Shown in pieces: positions 1 through 8,162 of a DNA stretch of 64,000 nucleotides. The notes under the pieces are model-generated. The model saw only the letters and a program-made list of their open reading frames with translations. It did not search any database and was not told the DNA's origin. A program made the translations under genes and the position numbers. The DNA lies in NCBI RefSeq assembly GCF_029338235.1, contig NZ_CP119785.1:310001-374000 (forward strand). The letters are read 5' to 3'. This stretch comes from Haloarcula rara (GTDB lineage: Archaea; Halobacteriota; Halobacteria; Halobacteriales; Haloarculaceae). The stretch's first letter is position 1. Every line of letters begins with the position of its first letter.

Positions 1-1
1 G

Positions 2-415
2 ACCGCAGCTGAATCCCCCGCGACCACGACGCTCTCCAGGCGACGGACGTATCGGCGATTGATGTTCGGTTCGGTGTACGGCGGTGTCGCCGTCGGGCTC
101 GTCCTCCGATATCTCGACTATCCGGTCGTCGGCGAAGCGGCCTACTGGGTCGGTATCCTGGCCTTCGTCGCCATCTGGAAGGGCTCGGACGTACAGTTGA
201 TGGACGAACGCGACTGGGCGCTCGAACGCCGCGCCAGCCTGAGCGCCCTGCAGCTAGTCGGTGCCGTCCTGGTCCTTGGCGCCTCGGCGTCAAGACTGGT
301 GACCTGGCTCACCGATTACACCGTCCCCACCCTCGTGTGGGGCGCGCTGTACGGCTACATCGGACTGTTTATCGCCTTCGGCGTGTCCTATCTCTGGCAC
401 CGCTCCCGTCTATGA
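2..415 (+). CDS. DUF2178-like membrane protein (5' end outside window)
   Basis: The reading frame is open to the left edge, so the true start probably lies upstream of the window; an internal ATG lies at 62. The visible part has four hydrophobic segments separated by short loops, with a charged stretch (MDERDWALERRA) between segments two and three, as in the small DUF2178 membrane proteins of haloarchaea. Its TGA stop overlaps the ATG of the following Xre regulator (ATGA), so the two are translationally coupled. Pairing of a four-helix membrane protein with a small Xre regulator is common in archaea and bacteria, where the membrane protein may modulate the regulator. That role is inference; the molecular function is unknown. 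Confidence 0.7.
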   Translation, partial: TAAESPATTTLSRRRTYRRLMFGSVYGGVAVGLVLRYLDYPVVGEAAYWVGILAFVAIWKGSDVQLMDERDWALERRASLSALQLVGAVLVLGASASRLVTWLTDYTVPTLVWGALYGYIGLFIAFGVSYLWHRSRL

Positions 416-618
416 AAAACGAACTCGACACGTACCGCAGCCGCGACGGGCTGAGCCAGGGCGACCTCGCCGAGGCCGTCGGCGTCAGCCGCCAGACCAT
501 CAACGCAATCGAGCGCGAGCGCTACGACCCGTCGCTGGAACTCGCGTTCAAACTCGCAACCCAGTTCGACTGTACGGTCGAGGAACTGTTCGACCCGGAT
601 ATCGACGGGAGCGAATAG
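412..618 (+). CDS. Xre-family helix-turn-helix regulator, 68 aa
   Basis: This is a small single-domain Cro/C1-type DNA-binding protein. The helix-turn-helix is plain: GLSQGDLAEAVGVSRQTINA covers the two HTH helices and is followed by an ERERYDPSLELAFKLA helix and a C-terminal VEELF, the layout of the YozG/YvaO-like group. I chose the ATG at 412 because it overlaps the stop of the upstream membrane protein by four bases; a longer in-frame extension would run through that gene. It likely represses its own operon, but no operator was identified. The stop codon is TAG, which shows that TAG terminates translation in this genome. Confidence 0.88.
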   Translation: MKNELDTYRSRDGLSQGDLAEAVGVSRQTINAIERERYDPSLELAFKLATQFDCTVEELFDPDIDGSE

Positions 619-660
619 TTGTTAGATAAGCAATAATTGTGTTCGGCCCGTAGCGCTGGT

Positions 661-1071
661 ATGACCATCCTGGTCGCAGTCGCCGACGACGAGGCCGCCA
701 GTCGCGTCATCGATACGGCCGTCACGCTCGGCGCGGCGCTTTCCACGCCGCTGTACGTCGTCCATCTCGTCGACGACGCGGACGCGGACCGGACGGCCGA
801 ACGGATGCGTGATTCGCTGAAAGACCGCCTCGAGGACGAGCCAGTCAAGTCGCGGGTCGCCCTGGAGTACGTGGGTCGGCACAGCCGGCGGCCAGGCGCT
901 CGCATCGCACGCGAGCTCCTCGAAATCGCGGCGGACGTCGACATTACCCACATCGTGATGGGCCACGAACCGAAAGGACTGCGCGGTCGGCTGCGCAGCG
1001 GGGACGTTGCCCTCGCCGTGGTCAACGAGACGACGGTACCGGTCACCGTCGTCCCACGGGTAGACGAGTAA
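661..1071 (+). CDS. Universal stress protein (UspA) family, 136 aa
   Basis: This is a single-domain UspA fold protein. It starts with the typical first strand (MTILVAVADDEAAS) and ends with the family's closing strand (TTVPVTVVPR). The C-terminal nucleotide-loop motif usually reads G-2x-G-9x-G(S/T); here the region GHEPKGLRGRLRSGDVA fits only loosely, so ATP binding is uncertain. The ATG at 661 is preferred over an upstream in-frame start because the extra residues do not resemble the family. It lies 42 bases after the Xre gene and ends one base before the stop of the convergent acyl-CoA dehydrogenase. Members bind nucleotides and respond to stress; no specific role can be read here. Confidence 0.85.
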   Translation: MTILVAVADDEAASRVIDTAVTLGAALSTPLYVVHLVDDADADRTAERMRDSLKDRLEDEPVKSRVALEYVGRHSRRPGARIARELLEIAADVDITHIVMGHEPKGLRGRLRSGDVALAVVNETTVPVTVVPRVDE

Positions 1072-2211
1072 CTACAACCCGAGCTCCCGGCCCAGTACCA
1101 GCCGCTGAATCTCGCTGGTCCCTTCGCCGATCTCCATCAGCTTCGCGTCGCGGTAGAACCGCTGTGGGGCGTACTCGGAGAGGTAGCCATAGCCCCCGAG
1201 GACCTGCACGGCCGCCTCGCCGACTTCGCGGGCCGTCTCGCTGGCGTCGAGCTTGGCCAGCGAGGCGATTCTGGTCACATCTTGACCGTCGTCGTACATC
1301 GTCGCCGCCTTCTGGGTCAGCAACCGCGAGCGCTCTATCTTGCGGTCCATCTCGACTAGCTTGTCCCGGACCGCATCAATTTTCGAGATGGGGCGGTCGA
1401 ACTGCTCGCGCTCGATGGCGTAGGACTTCGCAGCCTCGAAGGCCCCCTGTGCCAGTCCCACCGACAGTGCCGCAATGGAGATGCGCCCGCCGTCGAGTGT
1501 CTGTTTCGTCTGTGTCCAGCCGTCGCCTTCCTCGCCCAGTAGCCGGTCGGCCGGCACCCGGCAGTCGTCTAACTGCAGTTCACAGGTCGGCGAGGCGTTC
1601 AGTCCCATCTTGTCCTACTCCGTCGTCACCGTCCAGCCGTTGTCACCCGGTGAGACGATGAACGTCGAGATGCCGTCGTAGCCGGCTCCGGGGTCGGTGA
1701 CAGCTTTCACGAGCAGGCTCCCGGCGACCGACGCGTTCGTGATGAACTGTTTGATGCCGTCGATGACGTACTCGTCACCGTCGCGCATGGCGGTCGTGTC
1801 CATGTCGCTGGCGTCGCTCCCGCTCCCGGGTTCGGTCAGCGCCCACGCGCCCAGCCGGTCGCCGGTCGCCAGCGGCTCCAGCCAGCGCTCCCGCTGGGCG
1901 TCCGTGCCGAACGTTTCGATGGGCTTGCTTCCCAGCGAGGTGTGGGCGGCGTAGGAGAGCCCGACCGCACCGGAGACCCGACCCAGCTCCTCGCAGACGA
2001 CGGCGTACAGCTACTGGTCGCCGCCCAGCCCGCCCCAGCGCTCGTCGATAGGGACCCCCATCACGTCGAGTTCGCCGAGCTGGTCGAATATCTCGGCCGG
2101 GAAGCGCTCCTCGTCCTCTATATCCTGGGCGATGGGCGCGATTTCGTCCTCGGCGAACTCCCGTACGGCCGTCCGGACGTGGCGGTGTTCGGCCGGGAGC
2201 GTGAACTCCAT
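1072..2211 (-). pseudogene. Acyl-CoA dehydrogenase with two in-frame TAG codons
   Basis: FAD-dependent acyl-CoA dehydrogenases introduce the C2-C3 double bond in acyl-CoAs and pass electrons to ETF. The frame runs 380 codons from the ATG at 2209-2211 and stays in phase throughout, but codons 67 (2011-2013) and 199 (1615-1617) are TAG. Everything else looks functional: the FAD/substrate segment GAWALTEPGSGSDAS, DKMGLNASPT right after the second TAG, LDGGRISIAA, and IGEGTSEIQR with the catalytic Glu near the C-terminus. Length matches the family (about 380). It could be a fresh pseudogene, a recoded or read-through gene, or carry base-call errors. Its terminal stop is also TAG. It is divergent from the kinase gene at 2288. 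Confidence 0.85.
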
Positions 2212-2287
2212 AGCGCACGTATGGCCCCTGTCGACAAATACCATGTGGGACATAACATCTATCAGTCGGCCTCGCCTCTGCTACCCC

Positions 2288-3085
2288 GTGGCGTTCCGAC
2301 GGCTCCTCCGAGGCACGGTCCCGTGGTCGCAACTGGTTGGGGTCGCCCGGGCCGTCCTCGACCGGTACGACGAGCCCGCCGGCCGCGTTCGCTTTCTGGA
2401 GGCCGACAACTGGCTCTCGACGCCGATGGTCGTCGAGGACCGCTGGTTCGTGAAGGTCATCACCCCACAGAACTCGCTGGTCCACGCGCTCCTTACCACG
2501 GGCCGCAACATCGGTGCCTTCTCCTCGGGAACGACCGGGTTCTTCGAACACTTCGGGACGCCCTACGAGATGGCGGAACACGAGCTCGCGGCGACCGAGC
2601 GGATGCGCGAACTCGGCGTGAACGCCCCCGAGCCTATCGAGGCGTTCGAATACGAGGGACTCGGCGTCATCGTCCTCGAGTATCTCGAAGAGTTCCGGAC
2701 GCTCGACGAACTCCCGTCGGAGAGCGTCGCCGCCCACGCCGACACGGTCTTCGAGTTCCTCCACCGGATGCACGACGCCGGCCTGGCTCACGGCGACTTC
2801 CGCTCGGAGAACGTCCTGGTCGCCGAGGACCGGCTCTACTTCATCGACGCCACGAGCGTCCGCGAGGCGGCTATCGCCGACGCCAGAGCCTACGACGTGG
2901 CCTGTGCGCTCGGTGCGCTGGAGCCCCTCGTCGGCGCCCACGCCGCCGTGAGCGCGGCCAGGGAGTACTACACGACCGAAGAGCTACTGGCCGCCGAGGA
3001 GTTCCTCGATTTCGTCAACATCCGCCCGGACCACGACTTCGAGGCGACGATTCTGCGGGGCGCTATCGAGCGGTCGGCGGACTGA
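2288..3085 (+). CDS. RIO/aminoglycoside-phosphotransferase-like protein kinase, 265 aa
   Basis: The protein has the atypical kinase layout seen in haloarchaeal RIO-like and lipopolysaccharide-kinase-like proteins. There is a candidate ATP-binding lysine at about residue 56 (WFVKVI), a catalytic loop HGDFRSEN at 168-175 supplying the Asp and Asn, and a metal-binding Asp in YFIDAT at about 184-189 in place of DFG. The GTG at 2288 is the first start in frame that gives a sensible N-terminus; upstream residues in the same frame are shadow sequence of the divergent acyl-CoA dehydrogenase. It is not a canonical RIO1 or RIO2, since both signature regions outside the core differ. Substrate is unknown. 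It stands alone as a transcription unit. Confidence 0.75.
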   Translation: MAFRRLLRGTVPWSQLVGVARAVLDRYDEPAGRVRFLEADNWLSTPMVVEDRWFVKVITPQNSLVHALLTTGRNIGAFSSGTTGFFEHFGTPYEMAEHELAATERMRELGVNAPEPIEAFEYEGLGVIVLEYLEEFRTLDELPSESVAAHADTVFEFLHRMHDAGLAHGDFRSENVLVAEDRLYFIDATSVREAAIADARAYDVACALGALEPLVGAHAAVSAAREYYTTEELLAAEEFLDFVNIRPDHDFEATILRGAIERSAD

Positions 3086-3169
3086 GCGCGGTTCTCGCCG
3101 AGCGCGAGAACCGCGTCATGGCGAACAGAGAGCGATAGCGAGCCGTGAGCGGCGCGGACCCGTGCCGAC

Positions 3170-3721
3170 TTACTCCGCGTCGGCCGGCGTGTCGAAGTCG
3201 TGGAAGTGCTCGCCCTCCTCCTTCGAGAGGATGTCGAGCGCCGCGGCGCCGCCGTCGCCGGCGGAGATGATGGCCTGCCACTCCTGGTCCCGGACCATCG
3301 CACCGGTGGCGTAGGCGTCCGCGACGCTGGTCTCCATCGAGAGGGTCACGTCGACGAGGTCGCCGTCGAAGTCACAGCCGAGCGTCTCCGCCAGCGAGCG
3401 GTCGGCGCCGGTTGCCAGCACCAGATAGGTCGCCTCGGCCTCGCCCTCGGCCGTCGTGACGAGGAATCCGTCGTCGCGCTGTTCGATATCCGTGACCTCG
3501 CTCTCCGTGATGTCGACACCGAACTCCACGACCTGCTCGCGGGAAACGTCCATGTACTCCGAGCCGTCCATCGAGTCGATGCCGAGGTAGTTGAACAGGT
3601 GGGCCTTGTGCATCCACGTCTCGTCCGTGTCGTAGACGACCGTGTCGAGGCCGTTTTTCTCCGTGAACAGTGCCGCGCTGAGGCCGGCGGGACCGCCGCC
3701 GACGACGACTACGTCTGTCAT
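3170..3721 (-). CDS. Short FAD/NAD(P)-dependent thioredoxin-reductase-like protein, 183 aa
   Basis: The N-terminus carries a dinucleotide-binding glycine motif (VVVVGGGPAGLSAALF) and the middle has an ATG-type motif (LVLATGAD), the two FAD signatures of thioredoxin-reductase-like flavoproteins. A C-terminal GxxD-like segment (VADAYATGAMV) is also present. At 183 residues it lacks the separate NAD(P)H domain and has no CxxC redox pair, so it is a minimal one-domain relative and not a thioredoxin reductase. Such short proteins are common in haloarchaea. I start at the ATG ending at 3721, eight residues inside the longest frame, because the FAD motif then begins at the normal distance. Activity and partner are unknown. 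Confidence 0.78.
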   Translation of the reverse strand: MTDVVVVGGGPAGLSAALFTEKNGLDTVVYDTDETWMHKAHLFNYLGIDSMDGSEYMDVSREQVVEFGVDITESEVTDIEQRDDGFLVTTAEGEAEATYLVLATGADRSLAETLGCDFDGDLVDVTLSMETSVADAYATGAMVRDQEWQAIISAGDGGAAALDILSKEEGEHFHDFDTPADAE

Positions 3722-3784
3722 GCACTTGTCGTTCGCCGTCGACACTGAAATGGCTGTTCGAGCCCGCAGTATTCCCGCCCAAAA

Positions 3785-4270
3785 TCAGGCTTCCAGCAGG
3801 TCCTTCGTCTTCCGGTGGCGGAACCGAAACATCGGCTCCATCCCGACGAAGCCAAGCGGTCCAGCGAGTTCGCCCAGCCGCCCGCCGGGCAGCTCGTAGG
3901 CCACGCGGTCGTGGACGATGGTCGCCAGGTCGCCGGCCGCCCGGAACTGGTGGGTGTGTTCCCACTCCGGGAACGGCCCCTCGGTCATGACGTCCCGGAA
4001 CATCGCCTCGTGGTCGCCCTCCTCCCGGGCGACGATTTCGGAGACCCACTCCTGGCGCGGCCCGATACCGAAGGGCTGAATGGATGAGACGACGACCGAC
4101 CCCGTCGTCAGCTCGTCGGGGTCGGCCTCCCCGTCGGGCCCGCGGGTCTCATCCACCCGGAGGTGCATCCAGTCGGGGGTCAGGGCCACGAGGCCGTCGG
4201 CCGTCGCGTGGAACTCCCAGACGTCAGCAAGCGGCGCCGACACGCGTACCTCGCGCTCGAAAACGGGCAT
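3785..4270 (-). CDS. SRPBCC (START/Bet v1-like) family protein, 161 aa
   Basis: The sequence has the SRPBCC/polyketide-cyclase pattern: an initial strand with FEREVRVSAPLADVWEFHAT, a central sheet (TTGSVVVSSIQPFGIGPRQEW), and a closing helix before the C-terminus. The family forms a helix-grip fold with a deep hydrophobic ligand cavity. Closely similar haloarchaeal proteins are annotated as cyclase/dehydrase or coenzyme Q-binding-like. The start is set at the ATG ending at 4270, since residues further upstream do not extend the first strand. It lies 63 bases upstream of the flavoprotein gene on the same strand and could share a transcript. No ligand can be inferred. Confidence 0.75.
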   Translation of the reverse strand: MPVFEREVRVSAPLADVWEFHATADGLVALTPDWMHLRVDETRGPDGEADPDELTTGSVVVSSIQPFGIGPRQEWVSEIVAREEGDHEAMFRDVMTEGPFPEWEHTHQFRAAGDLATIVHDRVAYELPGGRLGELAGPLGFVGMEPMFRFRHRKTKDLLEA

Positions 4271-4375
4271 GGTATCGTCTAGGGGCGAGCGGAACAAAAC
4301 TCCAGCGGTCGGCTAGGGAGTAATCGACTCGAGTGTTTCTGGAGTTAACCTGCGTGCCAACAGCCAGAAAGTCCC

Positions 4376-4458
4376 CGCGCTCTGGACTCCCGCGGCTCGT
4401 TGCGCTCCTCGGCCTCCGGCCTGTGGTGCTTACGTCGCCGAGGTTCGTCCAGAGCGCG
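4376..4458. repeat. 12-bp perfect inverted repeat enclosing 59 bases
   Basis: CGCGCTCTGGAC at 4376-4387 is exactly complementary to GTCCAGAGCGCG at 4447-4458. The enclosed segment contains smaller GC-rich repeats (CTCCTCGGCCTCCGGCC). As RNA this would be a long closed stem. Confidence 0.85.
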
Positions 4459-4520
4459 GCCCCTTTTCAGTCCCGCCCGTAGCCGGTTGGCCGGCCGTCA
4501 GAGGTGGGACTGAAAGGGGC
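4459..4520. repeat. 15-bp inverted repeat with one bulged base
   Basis: GCCCCTTTTCAGTCCC at 4459-4474 pairs with GGGACTGAAAGGGGC at 4506-4520, leaving one extra T. It abuts the preceding repeat directly, so the two stems would stack end to end. The motif GGGACTGAAAGGGGC looks familiar to me from haloarchaeal intergenic DNA, but that is memory and not checked. Confidence 0.85.
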
Positions 4521-4525
4521 GGCTG

Positions 4526-4850
4526 CGTGGCGGCTTCGCCGCCACGACTAACGAGGTCGGCAAAGCCGACCTCGCTTGCTACACGAAGGCGGACGACGCA
4601 AGCACTGTCGTCCGAGAGGGCGGAGCCCTCTCGTGATCACGAAAGACGCGGAGCGTCTTTCGAACGACACTGAGCGAACGTAGTGAGCGAGGGAAGCGCG
4701 CAGCGAGTTCTCCGAAAATCGAAGATTTTCGGGATGAGTGTGGGACCGAGGATCCCACGAACCTGCGAACGGGCGCGAAGCGCCCGTGAGCAGATGACGA
4801 GAGACGCCATTGGCGTCTCTCGAACCATCCCCGAGTGTAGCAAGCCGGGG
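4526..4850. repeat. Tandem array of short perfect hairpins, mostly with 3-base loops
   Basis: At least eight stems follow one another. Stem/loop/stem positions are: 4526-4534/TTC/4538-4546 (9 bp); 4552-4561/AAA/4565-4574 (10 bp); 4590-4597 with 4607-4614 (8 bp, 9-base loop); 4613-4621/GGA/4625-4633 (9 bp); 4640-4649/GGA/4653-4662 (10 bp); 4712-4720/GAA/4724-4732 (9 bp); 4769-4776/GAA/4780-4787 (8 bp); 4798-4808/ATT/4812-4822 (11 bp). Weaker ones are 4740-4745 with 4753-4758 and 4829-4833 with 4846-4850. Stem sequences differ between units, so this is not a sequence repeat family; what is shared is the geometry. Function is unknown. Confidence 0.85.
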
Positions 4851-4895
4851 CTTTCTGGCTCTCAAAACTGTTTGTCGAAGAGTCGACTGTTATTG

Positions 4896-6152
4896 CTAGG
4901 GCCAGATACCGCCCTCCTCGGCGGCGTCGACGACGCGCTCGATGGCGACGACGTACATCGCCGTCCGGAAGCTCGGCGCGTCGGTCCGCTCGTAGGTGTC
5001 GACGAGATTGTCGAAGGCATCCGTGATGATGGTCTCGAGTTCGTCGTTGACGCGCTCCTCGGACCAGTAGAAACGCTGGCGGTTCTGGACCCACTCGAAG
5101 TACGACACCGTGACGCCGCCGGCGTTTGCGAGAATGTCGGGGAAAACGGCCACGTCGCGGTCGGTCAGCACGTCGTCGGCCCGGGGAGTGAGCGGGCCGT
5201 TGGCGGCCTCCACGATGATGTCGGCCTCGACGCTCTGGGCCAGGTCCCCGTCGATGGCGTTCTCCAGTGCGGCGGGGACCAGCAGGTCGACGTCCATGGT
5301 GAGCAGGGCCTCGTTCGACCGCTCCTCGGTCGCCCCCTCGAAGCCCGAAAGCGAGCCGGTCTCGCGCTTGTGGTCCTTCGCCGCGCGGGCGTCGAAGCCG
5401 TCGGGGTTGACGACAGCACCGGAGGAGTCGGAGGCAGCGACGATGTCGGCCCCGAGGTCGTCGATGAGCTTCGCCGCGACGGAGCCGGCGTTGCCATAGC
5501 CCTGGATTGCGACGGTGGCGTCCTCGATGTCCTTCCCGAGGTAGTCGAAGGCCTCTCGCGTAGTGAGCATCACCGACCGGCCGGTCGCCTCGACGCGGCC
5601 CGCGCTCCCGCCCGATTCGGGCGCTTTCCCCGTGATGACGCCCGGCTCCGTGGTGTCCTCCAGGGTCTCGTAGGTGTCCTTTATCCAGTTCATCTCCCGC
5701 TGGCCGGTGTTGACGTCGGGGGCGGGGATGTCCTTGTCCTCGCCGATGAACGGACGCAGCTCCTTCGCGAAGGAGCGGGTGATGCGCTCGATTTCGCTCG
5801 CGGAGTAGCGCCGCGGGTCGATGCGGATGCCCCCTTTGCCGCCGCCGTAGGGGATGCCGACGGCGGCGCACTTGTACACCATCCAGCCCGAGAGGGCCTT
5901 CACTTCGTCGCGGGAGACCTGGGGGTGATAGCGGATGCCGCCCTTGTAGGGGCCGCGGTCGCCGTTGAACTGCGAGCGGAAGGCTTTGAACACCTCGACG
6001 GAACCGTCGTCCATCTCCACCGAGAGCGTCGTCTCCAGCACCCGCTCGGGGTGTTTCAGCCGCTCCAAAACGTCAGTTGGATATTCGAGGTAGGCGGCGG
6101 CGTCGTCGATCTGCTCCTGCAGACTCTCGAACGGATTCACCTCGTCAGACAT
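4896..6152 (-). CDS. gdhB: Glutamate dehydrogenase (Glu/Leu/Phe/Val dehydrogenase family), 418 aa
   Basis: This cytoplasmic hexameric enzyme interconverts glutamate and 2-oxoglutarate plus ammonium using NAD(P)H. The dimerisation and substrate domain is typical: [11 protein letters not shown] near residue 80, the catalytic-lysine region [13 protein letters not shown], and PAPDVNTG. The Rossmann domain carries [16 protein letters not shown]. Length and the terminal GGIWP match haloarchaeal GdhB-type proteins. The ATG ending at 6152 gives [14 protein letters not shown], the usual N-terminus; the longer frame adds unrelated residues. The stop is TAG. Haloarchaea often carry several paralogues, so the cofactor and the net direction (ammonium assimilation versus catabolism) are not decided by sequence. 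The symbol is a best guess. Confidence 0.92.
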   Translation of the reverse strand: MSDEVNPFESLQEQIDDAAAYLEYPTDVLERLKHPERVLETTLSVEMDDGSVEVFKAFRSQFNGDRGPYKGGIRYHPQVSRDEVKALSGWMVYKCAAVGIPYGGGKGGIRIDPRRYSASEIERITRSFAKELRPFIGEDKDIPAPDVNTGQREMNWIKDTYETLEDTTEPGVITGKAPESGGSAGRVEATGRSVMLTTREAFDYLGKDIEDATVAIQGYGNAGSVAAKLIDDLGADIVAASDSSGAVVNPDGFDARAAKDHKRETGSLSGFEGATEERSNEALLTMDVDLLVPAALENAIDGDLAQSVEADIIVEAANGPLTPRADDVLTDRDVAVFPDILANAGGVTVSYFEWVQNRQRFYWSEERVNDELETIITDAFDNLVDTYERTDAPSFRTAMYVVAIERVVDAAEEGGIWP

Positions 6153-6282
6153 ACCCGACAAATCAGTGAGCGCGGACAAAAGGATGCCGCCGAACATGGA
6201 CGATTTCGCCCCACGTCAGCGTCGTGTCCGGTGCCCGTCTGGGGGCATCGTCGTGATAGAGGCCGGTAATCGTACGGCGGCG

Positions 6283-8070
6283 TCACTCACCGAATGTCGG
6301 TACGGACCCTTCGCCCCGAGTTCTGGCGTAGAAATACGACGTGACCAGCAGTATCACGCCGAGAACGATAAAGGAGAGAATACGGGGAATCGGGTCGAGC
6401 CCGGCCGTGTCGTAGATGAAGACCTTTACTGAGGTTATTCCGAGCAGGCCGATGCCGTTGATGCGGAACATCCTGATGGCCGACACCGTCCCGACAGCGA
6501 TCAGCGTGAACCCGAGGACGCTCCAGACGACCGAGAGCGCGACGCCGGACCAGACGATGTCACAGGCGAGCGTCAGCAGTACTGTCGCCCCCCAGGCGTA
6601 GAGATTGGCGACCGGCGTCTCAGTGCCCGGAACGGTCCGAGACGGACGCAACTCAGTCCAACGCGAGAGCACGTACACCGCGGTGAAGACACTCGCGAGG
6701 GCGAGGAGCATCACGGCGTTCGCCGCCTGGGTCGCGACTGGCACCACCGACGTGTCCCCGCCGAGATAGGCGATACGCACCGCGTCGAGACAGAGCAGTC
6801 CCGAGGCCGCGTGCGTCGCGCTCCCCAGCCAGCGGCTCCGCAGCCGCGGTGCCACGACAGACGCCGCGAGTATCACAGCTGCGAGACAGCCCACGCGGAT
6901 GATATCGTCCGTGAGGACGGCCAGCCCGGCGGCGGCCGTGACGTAGCCGAGGAACGGCTCGGCGATAGCCGCCCTGGAGCGGCGTTCGGTCTCGACGTAG
7001 TACTGCACGCACAGAACGCCACTCATCAAGAGCAACAACCCACCAGTGAGGGATTCACCCACCGGCTCTATCAAGAGTGCGAGCAGCGGGAGAGCGATGA
7101 ACACGTTAAGCACGGGAATGACGAAGCTCCCTGAGTTGTCCGTTTCCCCCAGTTCCGGTCCCGCCCGTCGCGTAGCAGCCGTGACGACGGCAAAGACGGA
7201 GAAAAGCAGCGTCAACAATCCCGCCTCGATAGTCGCGCCGTTTTGCAGGTCAGCCATGTTGACCCAGAGCGACGTGAGTGCGTACGCTGGAAGGACCGAG
7301 ACTATCGGCGGCAGTGTCCAGTCGCGCACCCCCGAGACGGCGACGACAGTCGCGACCGCCGCGAGGATCGTCGCCCCGAACGCGGTGGTCCCCACGGAGT
7401 AGTCCGCGACGACGACGGGCGTTGTCCACAGCAGCATCGTCGCCTCTGTCGCGAGTAACGGGTCGCGCTGGGAGACGGTGTCACCGAGAAACCCCGCGAC
7501 GAGGACCGAAATCAACAGGAGCGGGACCCAGGCGGGCGTTCCAATCGCGTCCCGGTAGGGAGCGTATCCGTGCGAAGCATAGAGCGCAACGTACGCGATG
7601 ACGGCACCGGCCCCGACGACGATCGCGCCCCATCGCCTGATATCCCTGGTCCGCGAGGCGTAGCGCCCGCCGAGCATCATACCGACGCCGACTCCCGTCG
7701 CAAGGAGGACCCGACCGAGCGGCCCGATATACCCCCGTTGGATGGCCAGTTGCAACAGGAACAGCGCCGCGACGATGAGCGCGACACCACCGGTCACCCC
7801 GATGAGGCGTACCCCGACGATGGATTCGATATCCGGAACGTACGTCCGGGGGTCACGGCTCACCGACGACCCGGACTCGCTATCGTCGCTCCCGGTGGGG
7901 AGGATTGCCGAACTGCCCTGTGTCGTCTCGCCAGCGGGACTGTCGCCCGCCGTCGTTTCCAGGGCCGTTTCGAGTTCGTCAACCCGCGCCTGGAGGTCCG
8001 CAACCTCCTCGGAGAGCGTCGCGACCTGCGCTTCTAGCTCTCTGTCGTCACCGTCCCCGGCGTCGGTCAT
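6283..8070 (-). CDS. DUF2339 multi-pass membrane protein, 595 aa
   Basis: The first 45 residues form a heptad-rich coiled coil (LEAQVATLSEEVADLQARVDEL style). A short polar linker with Ser/Asp follows, and then nearly continuous hydrophobic segments run to the C-terminus, about fourteen to sixteen helices. Signature features of DUF2339 are the early GVRLIGVTGGVALIVAALFLL helix and the C-terminal GITSVKVFIYDTAGLD stretch. A Shine-Dalgarno-like GGGAGGA lies shortly before the ATG, and a TTTAATTT box sits about 25 bases upstream. It is a lone gene. The function of DUF2339 proteins is unknown; a role in envelope or transport is guesswork. Confidence 0.85.
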   Translation of the reverse strand: MTDAGDGDDRELEAQVATLSEEVADLQARVDELETALETTAGDSPAGETTQGSSAILPTGSDDSESGSSVSRDPRTYVPDIESIVGVRLIGVTGGVALIVAALFLLQLAIQRGYIGPLGRVLLATGVGVGMMLGGRYASRTRDIRRWGAIVVGAGAVIAYVALYASHGYAPYRDAIGTPAWVPLLLISVLVAGFLGDTVSQRDPLLATEATMLLWTTPVVVADYSVGTTAFGATILAAVATVVAVSGVRDWTLPPIVSVLPAYALTSLWVNMADLQNGATIEAGLLTLLFSVFAVVTAATRRAGPELGETDNSGSFVIPVLNVFIALPLLALLIEPVGESLTGGLLLLMSGVLCVQYYVETERRSRAAIAEPFLGYVTAAAGLAVLTDDIIRVGCLAAVILAASVVAPRLRSRWLGSATHAASGLLCLDAVRIAYLGGDTSVVPVATQAANAVMLLALASVFTAVYVLSRWTELRPSRTVPGTETPVANLYAWGATVLLTLACDIVWSGVALSVVWSVLGFTLIAVGTVSAIRMFRINGIGLLGITSVKVFIYDTAGLDPIPRILSFIVLGVILLVTSYFYARTRGEGSVPTFGE

Positions 8071-8091
8071 TGCTTTCGTTCCTCCCTGGTG

Positions 8092-8100
8092 AAATTAAAT
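8092..8100 (-). promoter_or_regulatory. TATA-like box for the DUF2339 gene
   Basis: On the minus strand this reads ATTTAATTT and lies 22-30 bases before the ATG ending at 8070, the spacing of a leaderless archaeal promoter. The ATG also has GGGAGGA just upstream, which is unusual for a leaderless transcript. Confidence 0.5.
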
Positions 8101-8162
8101 TCTTTCTGAGTGAACTGCCCTCCCAAATCGGCTACGCTCGACCGATACCGAGCGGCCGGCGG

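Larger units (their letters stand above)
4271..4895. other. 625-base non-coding region, largely inverted repeats
   Basis: No protein of convincing composition lies between the SRPBCC gene and gdhB; translations are Arg/Ser-rich shadows in every frame. From about 4376 to 4850 the DNA is dominated by inverted repeats, listed as separate entries. It sits downstream of gdhB (a minus-strand gene ending at 4896) and upstream of the SRPBCC gene. Confidence 0.8.

Noticed and set aside
1775..2941. Long minus-strand open frame across the dehydrogenase/kinase junction
   Set aside because: It is a shadow of two genes with recognisable domains; its composition is Arg/Gly/Asp-rich and it has no motif.
4526..4850. 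CRISPR array or cluster of transcription terminators
   Set aside because: No repeated direct repeat with spacers, and the stems differ in sequence; stems also lack T tracts, so they do not look like terminators.
4683..6269. Long plus-strand open frame antisense to gdhB
   Set aside because: It mirrors the GC-rich third positions of gdhB, has no domain and crosses the hairpin array; gdhB matches its family fully.
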